Positions 19,899 to 31,969 of a stretch of 64,000 nt of DNA are shown piece after piece. This stretch comes from Proteles cristata cristata (Eukaryota > Chordata > Mammalia > Carnivora > Hyaenidae). Location: positions 744,001 to 808,000 of the forward strand of contig JAESUZ010004128.1 of the NCBI GenBank assembly GCA_017311185.1, in the 5' to 3' direction. The position numbers and the translations under genes are program-made. Below the pieces are notes generated by a model that searched no databases, was not told the DNA's origin, and saw nothing but the letters and a program-made list of their open reading frames with translations. How positions within the stretch are numbered: position 1 is the first letter of the stretch; every line of letters starts with the position of its first letter.

Positions 19899-21639
19899 AA
19901 TTAAATTATCTCCTGTCACTATTACCTGCTCATACTTTTACATGTAGTGTGATCTTCATTAAAAAAGAGAGCTCAACAAGTGATTGTGTTAAAAATGAAT
20001 GGTGAATTTCTTTTTTTGGTGTAACCACAGGAATGAAGAGATTAATAAAATGGACTAACTCTTATGGTATGAGATTCAGTTTCTAATGCTTCGTCTTTGT
20101 ACCATCAACATCCAGGTGTGTGGGGGTGGGTGGGAGGAGTAATAGGAGGAGGTCTTAAGGTAAAAAGAAAAAATAATAAATAGAATAAAAACCCCTAAAC
20201 AACCTGAACTTATACATAAACATCGAACACACTGCAAAACGTTTACATGCAGTATATAACTGAAGGTTACCAAGCAGATTGGCTTCTCCTGCAATGAGCT
20301 GTCAAAGCATGCATTGCCAAAGACCTTCAAAATCTTATCAAAAAAGTAATCACATTCTTGAGAGGGTTGCAAAATAACATTTCAAAAGTGGTTCAAGTTA
20401 CAGTCTATTAATGAACGTTACAGTCTATTAATCAGTGAGGTTATTCAACTGAAATCCCCTTTCATAAACATTAGATTAAGAAATATTCTAGATGACATAA
20501 ATGTACCTCATCCTTTACTCCCTATCCCCCAAGGAGGACAAAATGGGAAAATAATTATTTCTTACCACCTTCAAACTTCTGAATCTCTAGTTCTCTGTAG
20601 AAGATTCAAGTTACTGTCTAAAGTGACACATAGGAATTTGCTTGCTAAACACAAAATCCAAATAAAATCCAAATAAAAAAGGATTGAAAAAAAACTAAAG
20701 AAGGTTCTTTTAGACTCCAGGTCTGGTTTTACACCAAACAACTATGCTTGAACCCAACACACACTACTTTTTGCTTCCAGGATTTCATTTCTAATGCTTA
20801 CAGATTTTGACATTAGTGTAATAAAATATGAACAATAATTTAAAAATAGCTATCCCAAACTAAACTCATTTAACCTTTCATCATCAGGGAGTTTTGAGGT
20901 ACACCTCTAACTTGGCCCATGAATTAGTTTCAACCACAGATATTAAGATTTTCTCTTTTTTTTTTCTCTCCTGACCTTGGAATGTCACTGTAAGAGAAGT
21001 AAACCTTAGCTCTAAGGGTGTCGGCTCAGATGAAACTGAGCTGACTTGCCAAATTAAGAGACCATTGTTCACAAAGTCCCGAGAGGGAATGCCTCTGCTG
21101 ATGCTTAGTTTCAACTAACTAACATGCCTTAAGAAGGAAAATTATCTCAAGTAAAAAGATATCCAGAGGTAGAGCATGGTTCCTCAGGGGTCTAGATTTG
21201 CTTTTCTGAGATTCTCTTGACTCTGCCCTCCTGCTTATTTGCTTCATCCTCAGGATGGCCACAGAATTCTAGGCATCAAATCTAGATGATAGAAAACTCC
21301 AGAAAAAAAAATGTCTTTTCTGGGTCTTGTTCCTAAGAGACCTTACCAGAGCTGCCAGCTTCTCCCTAGCTCAGACTGAGCCACACGTTTGTTGGCCATA
21401 TCAACCACTGGATTGGGGGATAGCCAGGTGTCTTAATAATCAAAAGGCACCATTGGTAAGTGAGGGTGGAGTCAGCTTCCTCTGAAGCACATGGCTGTTG
21501 GAAAAGAAATGGAGAACTTAAAATCTGGGATCTGTTGGGAAGGATGTTAGAAAGCAGGCGACAGTGTTTGCTGTGATCAAGGCAGGGTAGCCCTTTTCTT
21601 GCTCCCCATCTCAGTAGATGAAGACATAAATTAGTGCCT
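19899..21639. other. 1.7-kb repeat-poor anonymous sequence
   Basis: No repeat family recognised. It contains a 20-bp unit repeated twice (20398-20417 and 20418-20437, ttacagtctattaat core). Minus-strand open frames at 20076-20372 and 20884-21114 are not recognisable proteins. The block could be single-copy, conserved non-coding DNA or an unrecognised processed pseudogene; the sequence alone does not decide. Confidence 0.4.
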
Positions 21640-21770
21640 AGTGACCTATTCATTTTACACACATGAAAATCAATGCTCAGAGAGGAGGCGTCTTATTCTT
21701 AGTTGGGGCAGAGATAAGACTTGGAGCCAGCTCTCCTGACCTATGCCCAGAAGTTCTTTCCCCAATAAAA
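21640..21770 (-). repeat. MIR SINE (partial)
   Basis: Reverse MIR pattern: attcattttacacacatgaaaatcaatgctcagagagg, then the ggagccagctctcctgacc end. Diverged. Confidence 0.6.
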
Positions 21771-21864
21771 GCCAACTTGTGTGCCCTGAGTGGCATGAGC
21801 TTTCTACACGGGCAGGCTCTGTCCTGTAGCAGAAAGGAAGAGTGTATAGAATACCAGGTCATGC

Positions 21865-22085
21865 GCATTGAGTCCTTACTTTGTGCTTGGATATTAGTGT
21901 ATTATACCTCGTGATACTCTAAACAATAACCATAACATAGGTAATTCTATTATCCTCAATCACAAATGAGGAATCTAAGGTTTATTGCTCCAGATTCCAT
22001 CGTTCATAAATGGGGATTTGGGCCTTGATCAGAGTCTGTGCTGACACCAAAGTCCACGCTCTTCACCACCATGCCCAGAAGCGTG
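21865..22085 (-). repeat. MIR SINE
   Basis: Nearly full-length reverse MIR: ttgagtccttactttgtgcttgg, the CORE block attatcctcaatcacaaatgagg, and the 5' part ccacgctcttcaccaccatgcc. Confidence 0.75.
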
Positions 22086-22319
22086 CTCTGTGGTTCACAA
22101 TGTCTGCAACATGGGCCAGGGTGAAGCTGTGTAGACAGAACTGAGAGTGGGGATAAAATACCAAGGGTGATTCTCAAACCTCCTGGTTTCTTCACGTGTT
22201 CTTCACCGTGTTAGGCTTTGAGGCTTGGTTTCTTCACCTGCAAACCTGAGATGATAATCATTCTACACATATCTTAGGTTTATTTTGAGAATTACGTATT
22301 CGAATATAGCTTTATTTTG

Positions 22320-22440
22320 CAAGTATTTACTTATTCCTTCATTTATCCAATCAGACAGTACTTGACAGCCACTCCTTGCAGGGTACTGTACTGTGAGCAG
22401 TGGAGGATGTAATGTTGATTCAGGCAAATGCCCTACTAAA
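22320..22440 (+). repeat. L2 fragment (weak)
   Basis: Resembles the L2 3' region (tatttacttattccttcattt, then gggtactgtactgtgagc). Low similarity. Confidence 0.4.
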
Positions 22441-22454
22441 GATGTTTTCAGCAT

Positions 22455-22660
22455 AGCAGTGACTAGAACGTGTAAGACTGAGCAGGCATGAGTTCAAATC
22501 CTTGTTCTACCACTTTTGGTGTCTGATTCTGAAAGGTCCCCTAATTTCACTAAGCTTCTTTTTTATCTGCCCCCTATAAAATGTAGATAATGACACTTCA
22601 TCTCATAAGTGGTATTGTATAGTGGCTAAAATAATGAATGGGAAATCTAACCGATACTAA
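22455..22660 (+). repeat. MIR SINE
   Basis: Forward MIR: gagttcaaatccttgttctaccact, a decayed tgaccttgg core, then cccctataaaatgtagataatgacact. Confidence 0.7.
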
Positions 22661-23296
22661 TATAGTTTTGTAGAGGGCAGATGATATGTAAACAAGTACA
22701 AAATCCATTCAGGAAGGATGAATATTTATGGAAATGTCTACTCCAATATTATAGTGATATATTTTAAGAAATCAGTACATGTATGGTTGCCAAGTTAAGA
22801 TTCATGGTAATTATAAATGCATTAGAAGTTCTTAATTAAACAAACCCAAGAGAAATTAAGCATCATGAAACTAACCCTGAATGATTAAGCTACAAACTCA
22901 TCCAAAATTTAATTTGATGTTTCTGTAATCATCTGACTTCATGGAACAAATTCTCAATTTGTTAAAGCTCAGAGTCATTTGTAAATGTTCCTCTAAGAAG
23001 CAGACCTCCATAACATGCTTAATTAAGTTCATTAAGTGATATATTTGAGAGGAAAAACACAGTCCTTATCCATACAATTAACAACTCTTCATTAAATGTC
23101 AAACAATTAGCTCTAAGAACAAATGCATATACAGAAATGGAATAAAAATAGGGTGTTTCCTATTCCAGACACTGAACATTAGGGTAAAATAAACAACTAA
23201 CAGCATGGGGAATAGAATTGATGTTTTCTTATAAGTTAACATGAATCACTGAGTACTGTCAACTTCATCTCATAAGTATATCTTAAAAGACTTCTT
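22661..23296. other. Anonymous AT-rich sequence
   Basis: No recognised repeat or gene. Confidence 0.45.
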
Positions 23297-23523
23297 TTTT
23301 TTTAACGAATTAAAATTTTTTTTAATGTTTTATTTATTTCTGAGAGAGAGACACACAGCATAAGCAGGGGAGGGTCAGAGAGAGAGGAAGACACAGAATC
23401 CAAAGCAGGATCCAGGCTCTGAGCTGTCAGCACAGAGCCCAGTGCAGAGCTCGAACCCACAAACAGTGAGATCATGAACTGAGCTGAAGTCGACGCTTAA
23501 CCAACTGAGCCACCCAGGCACCT
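23297..23523 (-). repeat. CanSINE
   Basis: Complete reverse copy: tttaatgttttatttatttctgag, a GAGAGA tract, cacagagcccagtgcagagctcg and a gccacccaggcacc head. Flanks share tatcttaaaa(g/t)(a/c)cttctt, an imperfect TSD. Confidence 0.93.
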
Positions 23524-23727
23524 CTATCTTAAAATCCTTCTTAGGTTATCTTAGAGATACTTTAAGGTTACCTAAGTAGTTACTTAAAGTTAAGTTAGGG
23601 TTATCTTAAAATAACCTTCTCTAACCTGGGTGACAAACATTTCGTACTATCTGCTATCAGAGTGCATAACCAAAAACATAAGTTTGCTTTTCCTACTCAA
23701 AACATCCTACTTAAAACTCTTCAGGGT

Positions 23728-23937
23728 TGGGCACCTGGGTGGCTCAGTTGGTTACATGTTCGACTCTTGATTTCAGCTCAGGTCAGGATCTCATGGTTTG
23801 TGAGCTCGAGCCCCGCATAGAGCTCTGCATTGGCAATGTGGAGCCTGCTTGGGCTTCTCTCTCCCTCTCTCTGTCCCTCCCCCACTCACATGCACACGCG
23901 CGTGTGCTCTCTTTCTCAAATAAATAAACATAAAATA
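23728..23937 (+). repeat. CanSINE
   Basis: Forward copy starting gggcacctgggtggctcagt, with a short CACACGCGCG tract in its 3' part. TSDs aaactcttcagggt (about 23714-23727) and aaacctcttcagggt on the right differ by one inserted base. Confidence 0.93.
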
Positions 23938-23951
23938 AACCTCTTCAGGGT

Positions 23952-24264
23952 GATGTCTTGTCTCTCAAGCATTGGGTACAAGGTTCTGCTTCAAGTCTCT
24001 CATCCGTGTTGGAGATTTATTGTTTCACAAATGCAGGTAATGTTTTTAGTCCTGGGAAGCTGCTGTGCTCATTTCATCTCGCTGTCCCTGCAGATGCTCT
24101 TTTACGTAATGTGTGTACCTTACTTAACCCCCGACCTCTTCCCTGCCAACTCTTACTCTAATAATCTCTCCAGACTCAGCTGGTGTAGACCTTTCCTAGA
24201 ACGCTTGTAGGCAATGTTGTAGACACTGGAACAGGCAGGGCCATGTGGCAGCAAAGGCTGCCAC
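23952..24264. other. Anonymous sequence
   Basis: Nothing recognised. Confidence 0.4.
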
Positions 24265-24592
24265 AGATGGAGGCTACTTCAGATGGAAAAGGAGAAGTCT
24301 TCCCTGAGCAGTGGATGTTAGAGCTGAGATTTGAACCATGAAGGAGCAGAGTCAGGAGAAGAGGTGACAAGTGGATGGAAATCAAATCCAAAAAAAGAGA
24401 AGAAAAAAAGAGCCCTGTCATGAGGATAAATTTGATTTATCAAGAATGGGGAGGCCAATACGGTTGCAAGAGTGGGGAAAGGGAGAGCAGTGGGAGCTGG
24501 GCTTTGAGGACCAAACTGTGTGGTGCTTTCTGGGCCAAGCAAAGGAGACTGGATTTTATTCTGTATGTGATGGGATATCATGGCAGCTGCTT
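24265..24592 (+). repeat. L2 LINE 3' region
   Basis: Colinear blocks of L2: gagaagtcttccctgagcag, gagctgagatttgaacc, tgaggaccaaactgtgtggt and ggattttattctgtatgtgatggg. Old and decayed; overlapping short open frames have no meaning. Confidence 0.65.
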
Positions 24593-24770
24593 TAAAGCAG
24601 CTTTATTGAGATATAATTGTCATACAAAAAGGTGGACATATTAAATCTTACAGTCTGATATACTTGAACAGACATAGACACTTATACCATTGCCACAATC
24701 CACAATCCAGATAGTGAACATATTTATAACCCCCGTCTCATCTTTTCTTCACCTGATTAGCTCAGGCCCA
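24593..24770 (-). mobile_element. L1M 3' end fragment
   Basis: Starts gctttattgagatataattgtcatac, a recognisable L1M 3' end read in reverse, followed by tatcagcccccgtctca-like decayed sequence. Further L1M ORF2 similarity follows at 24965. Confidence 0.65.
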
Positions 24771-24964
24771 CCCAGAATAGTTTCCTTTCTGGTTAACTTA
24801 GTCAACTGATCTCTGATTGTAAATATATCGGTGCAGACCCTTCACCTTTGCTGTACTCTATTTGTTACAAGTAAATTAAGAGTCCTACCTACACTCAAGG
24901 TGAGGGAATAATATAAGGATAAGGACCTGTCTCCTCAGGGGTAATTTTAGAACTCTGCCTATGA

Positions 24965-25135
24965 TTATAGGTCTTTCACATATTTATTCTGAAGACATTC
25001 ATATTTTTTGATGCTATTGTAAATGGCATTTAAAAATTTAATTTCCAGTTGTCTGGAAATTGTCTGACATACAGTTTATTTTTGCACATTACTCTTGTAT
25101 TCTATAATCTCACTAAGGTTTCTTGTCTAAGCCCC
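24965..25135 (-). mobile_element. L1M ORF2 fragment
   Basis: Block ttttttgatgctattgtaaatggca and following tattctataatctcacta match the ORF2 order of old L1 read in reverse. Confidence 0.55.
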
Positions 25136-25159
25136 AGAGATTATATATATAGAAGGGCA

Positions 25160-25235
25160 GAGATGGTTCCTACCTGTTAGGGTCATTTGGAGGATTTAAT
25201 GTAAGGGAGTCTGATATAAGTACTCAATAAATGTT
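25160..25235 (+). repeat. MIR 3' fragment
   Basis: ggttcctacctgttagggtcatt ... ataagtactcaataaatgttg corresponds to the 3' half of MIR. Confidence 0.6.
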
Positions 25236-25294
25236 GAGATGATGATGATGAAGAAGTTTGAGCTTATTTGTGTGTGCGTATGTGTGTTTTCTCC

Positions 25295-25400
25295 CTTACT
25301 AGACCCTGAAATTAGGCATTACATCTTTATTTTTGGACAGTGACCCTACCCACCACATTACTAGGTGCTCAATAAATATTTGGTACTTACCGATGAATTG
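25295..25400 (-). repeat. L2 3' fragment
   Basis: actagaccctgaaattaggca ... aggtgctcaataaatatttggt fits the end of L2 read in reverse. Confidence 0.6.
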
Positions 25401-25754
25401 TAGTGCAAATGGAGAGAAAGCTGTTGAGGAGGTACAAAAGGAGGCAGAATAAACAAAAAAAAAGTTTAGTCTTTTAACTGACAGTGATGTAGAAGAGAGG
25501 GAGGAGGTGAGTCTGACTTCTAGGTCTCTGGCTTGTGGGAGTGGTGGATGGTAGCTCCATTCACCATCAGACGGGGGCAAATGAAAGGTTTTGGGGAAAA
25601 GGAAAAACACTCAGAACTTCTGAGTTGAAAGTGAAAGTTGTACATCAAGGGCTGAGGTAACCAAAATTTTGACAACGTAGATATTTTTATTTGAGCCCTT
25701 ATGTTGCTCTAATTTGGGCCCACATTTGGGAAATTTGATGGCACCTGATTTTCT

Positions 25755-25915
25755 TCTTTTTTATTGTGATAAAAGACACATACACAAAACATACTGTGTT
25801 AAGTCTAGAGTTCAGTGGTGTTAAGTACATTCACATTGTACATCTGTCACCACCACACATTGCCGGAACTCTTTTCATCTTACAAAACCACAACCCTGTG
25901 CTGGCATCTGATTAG
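25755..25915 (-). mobile_element. L1M 3' end fragment
   Basis: attgtgataaaagacacatac, gagttcagtggtgttaagtacattcacattgt and gaactcttttcatcttacaaaacc follow the L1M 3' UTR order in reverse. Confidence 0.75.
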
Positions 25916-27726
25916 AAAGACAAGTGCAGTGACTTATAGTAGAAGATGGTTAATAAACAACATCATTTTTTTGGAAAACTTTAAAAAAATCAATGATATC
26001 ATAGTGATTGGGAGTGATTTGTGCTTTTTGTGCAACACTCTTATTATTATTTTATACAACCATCTAGTCATATATCCAGATTGGTGCAGGTTATCTTAGA
26101 CAATTGTCCTCTATTTTCCCTGGAAAGACAGGGGGTGTGATGACGTCCCCGAGTTTATGTGCCATTTGTTGTTTGTGTTGTTTTTGAGAAACAAACTTTT
26201 CAATTTTTCACTTTCATTTTTACTTTAAAAATCATTGTACTCTTTTGAAGTGAAAAGAACTCAGGTCCAGAAATCTTGAGTCGGGTGTTGGAAATTTCAG
26301 GTAAATGATTCTATTGCTTATGAATTCAAGGGCAGGCCAGGTGCTCAGAGGCTGGGTGCATCTGGTTGCCTGTAAAATAGACACCAGCCTCCACCTCATT
26401 GGTTGGGACTCTGTATGGTGTTCAGGGCTTGAGAGGATGAGAAGGCAGGTCATAATTCCCATAAGACCTTGTATCCTCCTTGATACAAAATGTGGTTATT
26501 AAATTTTTTAAAAAATCATAAAATTGCATTTGTGGGTGAGAAGCCCTCTGGGGGTGTGTTTTCTGGATTTCTGAGAGGGGGTTTGAGGCAGGTAATGAGA
26601 TTTTTCTCACAGATACGATGTGGGTGGACCCTTTGGTCTGTTGGAACACCAGGCTCCAGAAATACAAATGGCGACACTGATGGGTAGAGGAATAACACAT
26701 AGGAGGTGGCCAAGTGCTGTGATGTAGACTCTTTCGATGAATGCTACCAATGTCATTGTTCCTCTAAATAAAATAAGAAGGCAAGGTTACCGCACTCTGG
26801 CCTGGATTGCACCTGGCTGGGACTCTATGTCTCCAGTGACTGCTGCTGCTGAATGATTCAAAGGACAGCTCCATCTGAGAGAGGAGAGGGAGTAAGGCAA
26901 TGATACATTATTTTAGGACTGGTAAACGATTGTTATCTGGAAAGGAGCTATTACATTTAAATAGGGTTTTCTCCCAAATCCCAGTTTGGCTCACACAAAG
27001 ATGTCTCCGACTAAATGCTCTTTTTATTGATTCTCCAAGGTTACTCTAGCAACGCAAATGTAGCAAAACAAACCCCGTCATCCTTTCCCTTTTATATATC
27101 TGTAACCCCTGAAGTTACAGGTCAAGTTGAAAGCAAAGTAATCATTGTGATTATTTCACCCTTACATCCGAATGAGTCAGTTTTTGAAATGAAGCCTTTG
27201 TCTTTTATTGTATACTTCCGTAAATGAAGCTGTCCATCAAAAGAATCACTGAATGGTGCTTCGGAATATGTATTAACCTTCAAAATGTCCTTCTTTGTGT
27301 TTTTCGGTGAATTGAGAGAGCACTAGTCACCACGATGTTGATACTTCAATCTTAGGCTTTCAGACATTTTTCACATGGAGACCAGGAGGGACGTTCCATG
27401 AAGCCACGGTCCAGGTACTTAGGCTGATGGAGGGCTCGACATCTCAGATACATGATGCCTGTGGCTAGTCTGGTGTTGCTATTTAGCCAGGCAAAGAGGG
27501 AAGAAAGGAGAGCCCAAGAGGACCAGGTGGGAGGCTTCTGCACACCTGGAGGTAACATGGGGACTCCCACTATATTCCATAGGCCTGAACTCAACCCCTT
27601 GGCACCTGGGTGCCAGGATTCGTGGAAAATGCAGTTGTTGTCCAGAAACATCTCTGCCACCAGGGCTGCATGAGAAAAGCAAATCAAGCATAAAGGTAAG
27701 TTAGAGACATTGTAAAACTTTACCCA
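25916..27726. other. Anonymous sequence
   Basis: 1.8 kb without a recognised repeat or gene. A minus-strand open frame at 27352-27786 (144 codons) begins inside the neighbouring SINE and has no recognisable domain, so it is treated as chance. Confidence 0.4.
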
Positions 27727-27930
27727 GGGGCACCTGGGTGGCTCGCTAGGTTGAGCATCGGACGTCAGCTCAGGTAATGATCTCACGGTTCCTTAGTTCA
27801 AATCCCATATTGGGCTTATTGCTGTCAGTGCAGAGGCCACTTGGGATCCTCTTCCCCGTTGTCTATCTGCCCCTCTCTGGCTCATGCTCTCTCTCTCTCT
27901 CAAAAATGAATAAACATTTATTTAAAAAAT
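27727..27930 (+). repeat. CanSINE
   Basis: Forward copy from ggggcacctgggtggctcgc to caaaaatgaataaacattt. Flanks share (aaa)ctttaccca / aaattaccca, a short imperfect duplication. Confidence 0.92.
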
Positions 27931-27939
27931 TACCCATGA

Positions 27940-28325
27940 AACTGTAAAAATTTATCTAAATTTGATATTGGTTGTAACCAAACAATGGAGATATGGGTAA
28001 AGCATCCTCCAACACCCCCCTGCCCCTCATTTTTCTCTGTTGACAGGTCTTTCTAATGGCAGGCTTTGCTTTTGGAAGGTATTTTGGAAACATGTTCTCT
28101 TGATGTTCTACCATTAAAAAAAAAAAACATAGTGATCAAACAGCCCAGTGCCTTATTAACACTCTGCATCTTCTAACTCCTGGTGCCGCGCTCTCTCACC
28201 TGGAGCCCACCCAGGATTGCAGGGGGTGTTGTGGGGGACTGATGCTGGGTCTTACCTCTTTACTGTCTCCCTCCTTGTTTGGAGAGGAAGGAGCCTTTCA
28301 CTTGTGTTAAAGCTACAGCCCCTGG
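27940..28325. other. Anonymous sequence
   Basis: Nothing recognised apart from an 11-A run near 28115. Confidence 0.4.
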
Positions 28326-28538
28326 GATTAAAATTTTTTTTAATGTTTTATTTATTTCTGAGGGAGAAAGCATGAACAGGGGAGGGTCAGAAAGAGAGGG
28401 AGACACAGAATTCGAAACAGGCTCCAGGCTCTGAGCTGTCAGCACAGAGCCTGACGTGGGGCTCGAACCCACAAACCATGAGATCATGACCTGAGCCAAA
28501 GTCGGACACTTAAACGACTGAGCCACCCAGGGACCCCT
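28326..28538 (-). repeat. CanSINE
   Basis: Reverse copy: tttaatgttttatttatttctgag, cagagcctgacgtggggctcg, gagatcatgacctgagcc and a gccacccagggaccc head. Confidence 0.93.
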
Positions 28539-30890
28539 CCTCCCCCGGAATTTTTATAAAATGAAGAATGGTAAGACATGCAGACATGGCAATGCTTCCC
28601 AAGAGGAAGACATTTTTATTTTACTCACAGTCCCCTAGACACGGGGAGGTGCAGCACTCCACACCTGGCTGTGTGGGGTAGCAGAAGCAGAGACTTGGGG
28701 TGAGCAGACATAGAAAGAGGAACTAGGAGCCTGCAGGGGACTTTATTGCAATTTTTGTGGAGAGGAAGCAAGGTGAGCGGGCTTGGAATGGCCAGTTTTA
28801 ATTTCCGTGGGCTCTGGGCATAAGTGTATCCTTAGTCTGTGGCGTCTGGCCCGCGGGTGATTAGTGGCCTGGGCCTGAGATCCAGAAGGTGGTTGTGAGT
28901 GTGGGCTGTGGATTGATCAATTTGTGTATCCCACTTGTGACCCCATGCCATTCACTGGACTTCCTGGCTCTCTGTTTCCCCATCTGTTGGGTGTGTGAGT
29001 TTGTCTAAAATGACCTCTGACAATGTTTGACTTTTACCTTTGCCTCTTACCCGGGTCCCTCTTTGTGCATTTACTTTATCCAAAATATTGTGTTACACGG
29101 GGTGCTTCCTGGGCAGGATAATTTCATAAACAAAGGTCAAGGGTTTGAGTTTGCATTCCCCCCAATGACACTGGAAACTGCCAATGATTCTTACCAATGA
29201 CGAGGGTCTGGTAACTCACTGAAATTGTATGAAAACGGTGGACATGAGCACTGGGGGTGTGTAAGTGTATTTCCACAGGTCCATAAAGATTCTCCAAGTT
29301 CTCAAGTGGGTAGGGACTGCTGCTGTCAGGGAAGTCTCCAGGGAGCATAATGTGAGTGGGGAAACATGTCTCCAGTTGGAGAGAAAGGCCTTGCAAGAGC
29401 ATCTTAGGACAGAGAAGGGACCAGCCTTGTATGTCGTCCCCCCCAGCCCCAACACAGTACTGCACATGAACTTGAACAGTCCTGCAGTGCTGCTCAGCCA
29501 TTCTCCATTTCTCCATCTGCTTAAGTGAAACACCTTAGTTGATCACCATGGACAAAGAGAAGGTGATTAATTAGACAGTGAGATTTGGGACCAAGGTCTA
29601 ATGGTTGCCTCTAATATCAAAACAATTGATGAGGAAGTCTCCAAGTGGATTAAAGACAACCTTAGGTTTTTCCCCTGTGGAGTTTTCCGTGACTCAAATG
29701 AACCAGTCAGTTCTCCATATGATTTTGTACTGTGTGGACGCGCTCTAATCTTTTGGGGTCTTTGCGAATTTTCTTCTGGATCAGTGACTCTAGAAAGCAT
29801 TGTCTTTCATGCCGAGACAGTTTAAAGCCTTTAATCAAAAACTTTTATGCTCTTTTGAGCTGTAGAAATGGACGATGTATGTGTACTTCTGCCTTATTTC
29901 TCTTGCCTTTTCTGTATTCATATTGGTCTCAGGAGAGTGACTTCATATGATATATTATCCAAAGCCTTTGAGTTCATGAACTATGTGATTGTAAGAAAAA
30001 TGATTATTGTACTTTCCAATTTTCTGGGCTTTCATCTTCGCATCCATCCATTCAATTAACTCAGATCCTATTAATCCCAAAGAATAAATGATGTTGAGAA
30101 AAAAGAAGTGATTTATAACCAAATGAGATATTTTACTGACAAAGGAAATAATCTCAAGGAGGACATCTGTATGTTTGCATAAGGCGTATTTTAAGACTTG
30201 ATAAATTCTGCCGGACGAGGTGATGTGGGAAGACAAAAGTACTCAGTAAATGAAACATCTGAGAGAGCTTCTGAATCATTTCATAAAGGAAGTTCAAAAT
30301 TTGAGATAGCCAAGTTTAATTCCATTTTTAATTCAATTGTTTAAACCATCGGTTGAATCTTACAGTTTTTCTTCAATTAGCTCATATCACCTGTTTGCAA
30401 AGTTGAATGCGTGAATTGTTTGATTTTGATTGAAGGATTGTCATCTAAGAGTCCGCAAAGACCTCTATTTTAAACAGGAAGAAGAAACGAAAAATGAGTT
30501 ACCGATGCCCTGAAAGCCCTCCCCAGCTCTATCAAGTGCTGCAGAAATTCTAGAGATGGAAACAATAGCAAAGATCTCTCATCACTGCTGAACCTTCAGA
30601 GCACAGAGCAGACTGTCAGGACGGGAGGACATTGTTGCTGGAGCCTCTCCTGGGTCTGCAGAGGAAAAAGCTGGCCTTAGTCCTGCGATATCTGGACTGA
30701 AGGGTTCTCCTTGGTTACACAGGTCCTCAAACTGCATTGCAGCCATTGATGTGATTTTTGCCAAGTTCACAAGCAGATCAAGAGAGCTTGTGTACATACA
30801 CTTTGTGACATTTCACTCAAAATGCTGGTGGTGGGGTAAGAGGCACAAAGAGTAATTTGAGGGCAATGCCTTTGGTTTTATTTTTGTTTT
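28539..30890. other. 2.3-kb repeat-poor anonymous sequence
   Basis: No repeat family recognised. Overlapping short open frames (29124-29533 minus, 29265-29528 plus, 30582-30797 minus) match no domain I know and have no convincing splice-site context. Could hold regulatory sequence, but I see nothing specific. Confidence 0.4.
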
Positions 30891-30910
30891 AAAATACTGA
30901 ATATATTACT

Positions 30911-31138
30911 GGGGCGCCTGGGTGGCTTAGTCGGTTAAGCATCCGACTTTCGCTTGGGTCATGATCTCGCGGTTCGTGGGTTCGAGCCCCGCGTCGGGCT
31001 CTGTGCTGACTGCCAGCTCGGAGCCTGGAGCCAGTTTCAGTCTGTGACTCCCTCTCTCTCTGACCCTCCCCTGCTCATGCTGTCTCTCTCTCTCTCTCCT
31101 AGAAATAAATAAAGAAATATTAAAAAATAAAATAAAAT
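30911..31138 (+). repeat. Young CanSINE with a 20-bp TSD
   Basis: Near-consensus copy with perfect TSD aaaatactgaatatattact at 30891-30910 and 31139-31158. It has the CTTAGTCGG, CGCTTGGGTC, CTGACTGCCAG and CCTAGAAATAAATAAA variants and an AAAATAAAATAAAAT tail. Among the youngest insertions here. Confidence 0.97.
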
Positions 31139-31252
31139 AAAATACTGAATATATTACTTTACAGCTATTAAAAGAAAAGACTGATTTAAATTGATATCAA
31201 GGATGTACTATTAAATGACACACACATAGCAGGTAATCCAGTTAGGATCATC

Positions 31253-31285
31253 CACTTCCTCCTCCTCCTCCTCCTCCTCCTCCTT

Positions 31286-31345
<60 letters not shown>

Positions 31346-31493
31346 TTCTTCTTCTTCTTCTTCTTCTTCTTCTTCTTCTTCTTCTTCTTCTTCTTCTTCT
31401 TCTTCTTCTTCTTCATCTTCTTCTTCTTCATCTTCTCCTCCTCCTCCTCGTCCTCCTCCTCCTCCGTTGTTGTCATCATCATCGTCTTCCTTT
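31253..31493. repeat. Long polypyrimidine/polypurine tract, (TTC)n core
   Basis: About 240 bp that is almost all C/T on the plus strand: (CTC)n on the left, (TTC)n in the middle and (CTC)n again on the right. The middle has roughly 30 uninterrupted TTC units at about 31324-31414. The minus strand is (GAA)n. Long GAA/TTC mirror repeats can form triplex H-DNA and are unstable. Frames reading poly-Lys or poly-Glu across it are artefacts. Confidence 0.97.
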
Positions 31494-31969
31494 TTTGTAA
31501 AAATAACTTTCAACGAATAGCTTCCCTAAAATATTACTCTTCAGTATGTGTTGTTTGAACCTGGAGGAAACCATGGAAGGGTTCCTGTTTAGCTGCATAT
31601 TGTCTACCCAGGCTGGGGATATTGGGAAGAGTGGGAGTGTGCCACTAAAAGGCACTGTAGTCATCATTAAGCATATGTTCTCATGAATTCTGAACAGAAA
31701 TGTAAACAAAAATTCATGGAAAATTATTTATTGCTCAAATAGTACCAAAGCAACAGGAACAGACTATGAAAAAGAGAACACACCTTTATCCAGAGTATCA
31801 GCCCTATAATCCATAATCTCTCAATTTTCTGTTTCTTTACTACTTCTTGTCCTACTGGGTAGGTGTTATTTTTCATAGTTAAAATCATACTAAAATTAAA
31901 AATTTTAATCTGTTTTCCTGACTTACCTTGTGTTATGTATGCTATGTAAAACATAGGTTTTATGTTTCT
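31494..31969. other. Anonymous sequence
   Basis: Nothing recognised. Confidence 0.4.

Noticed and set aside
27352..27786. 144-codon minus-strand frame
   Set aside because: It starts within a SINE and runs out into anonymous DNA. No coding support.
30582..30797. 71-codon minus-strand frame considered as a possible exon or pseudogene
   Set aside because: The peptide looks fairly protein-like, but I do not recognise it and the upstream side lacks a convincing polypyrimidine tract and acceptor.
31186..31513. Open frames of about 100 codons encoding poly-Lys and poly-Glu
   Set aside because: They are translations of the GAA/GAG microsatellite in different frames, with no other coding support.
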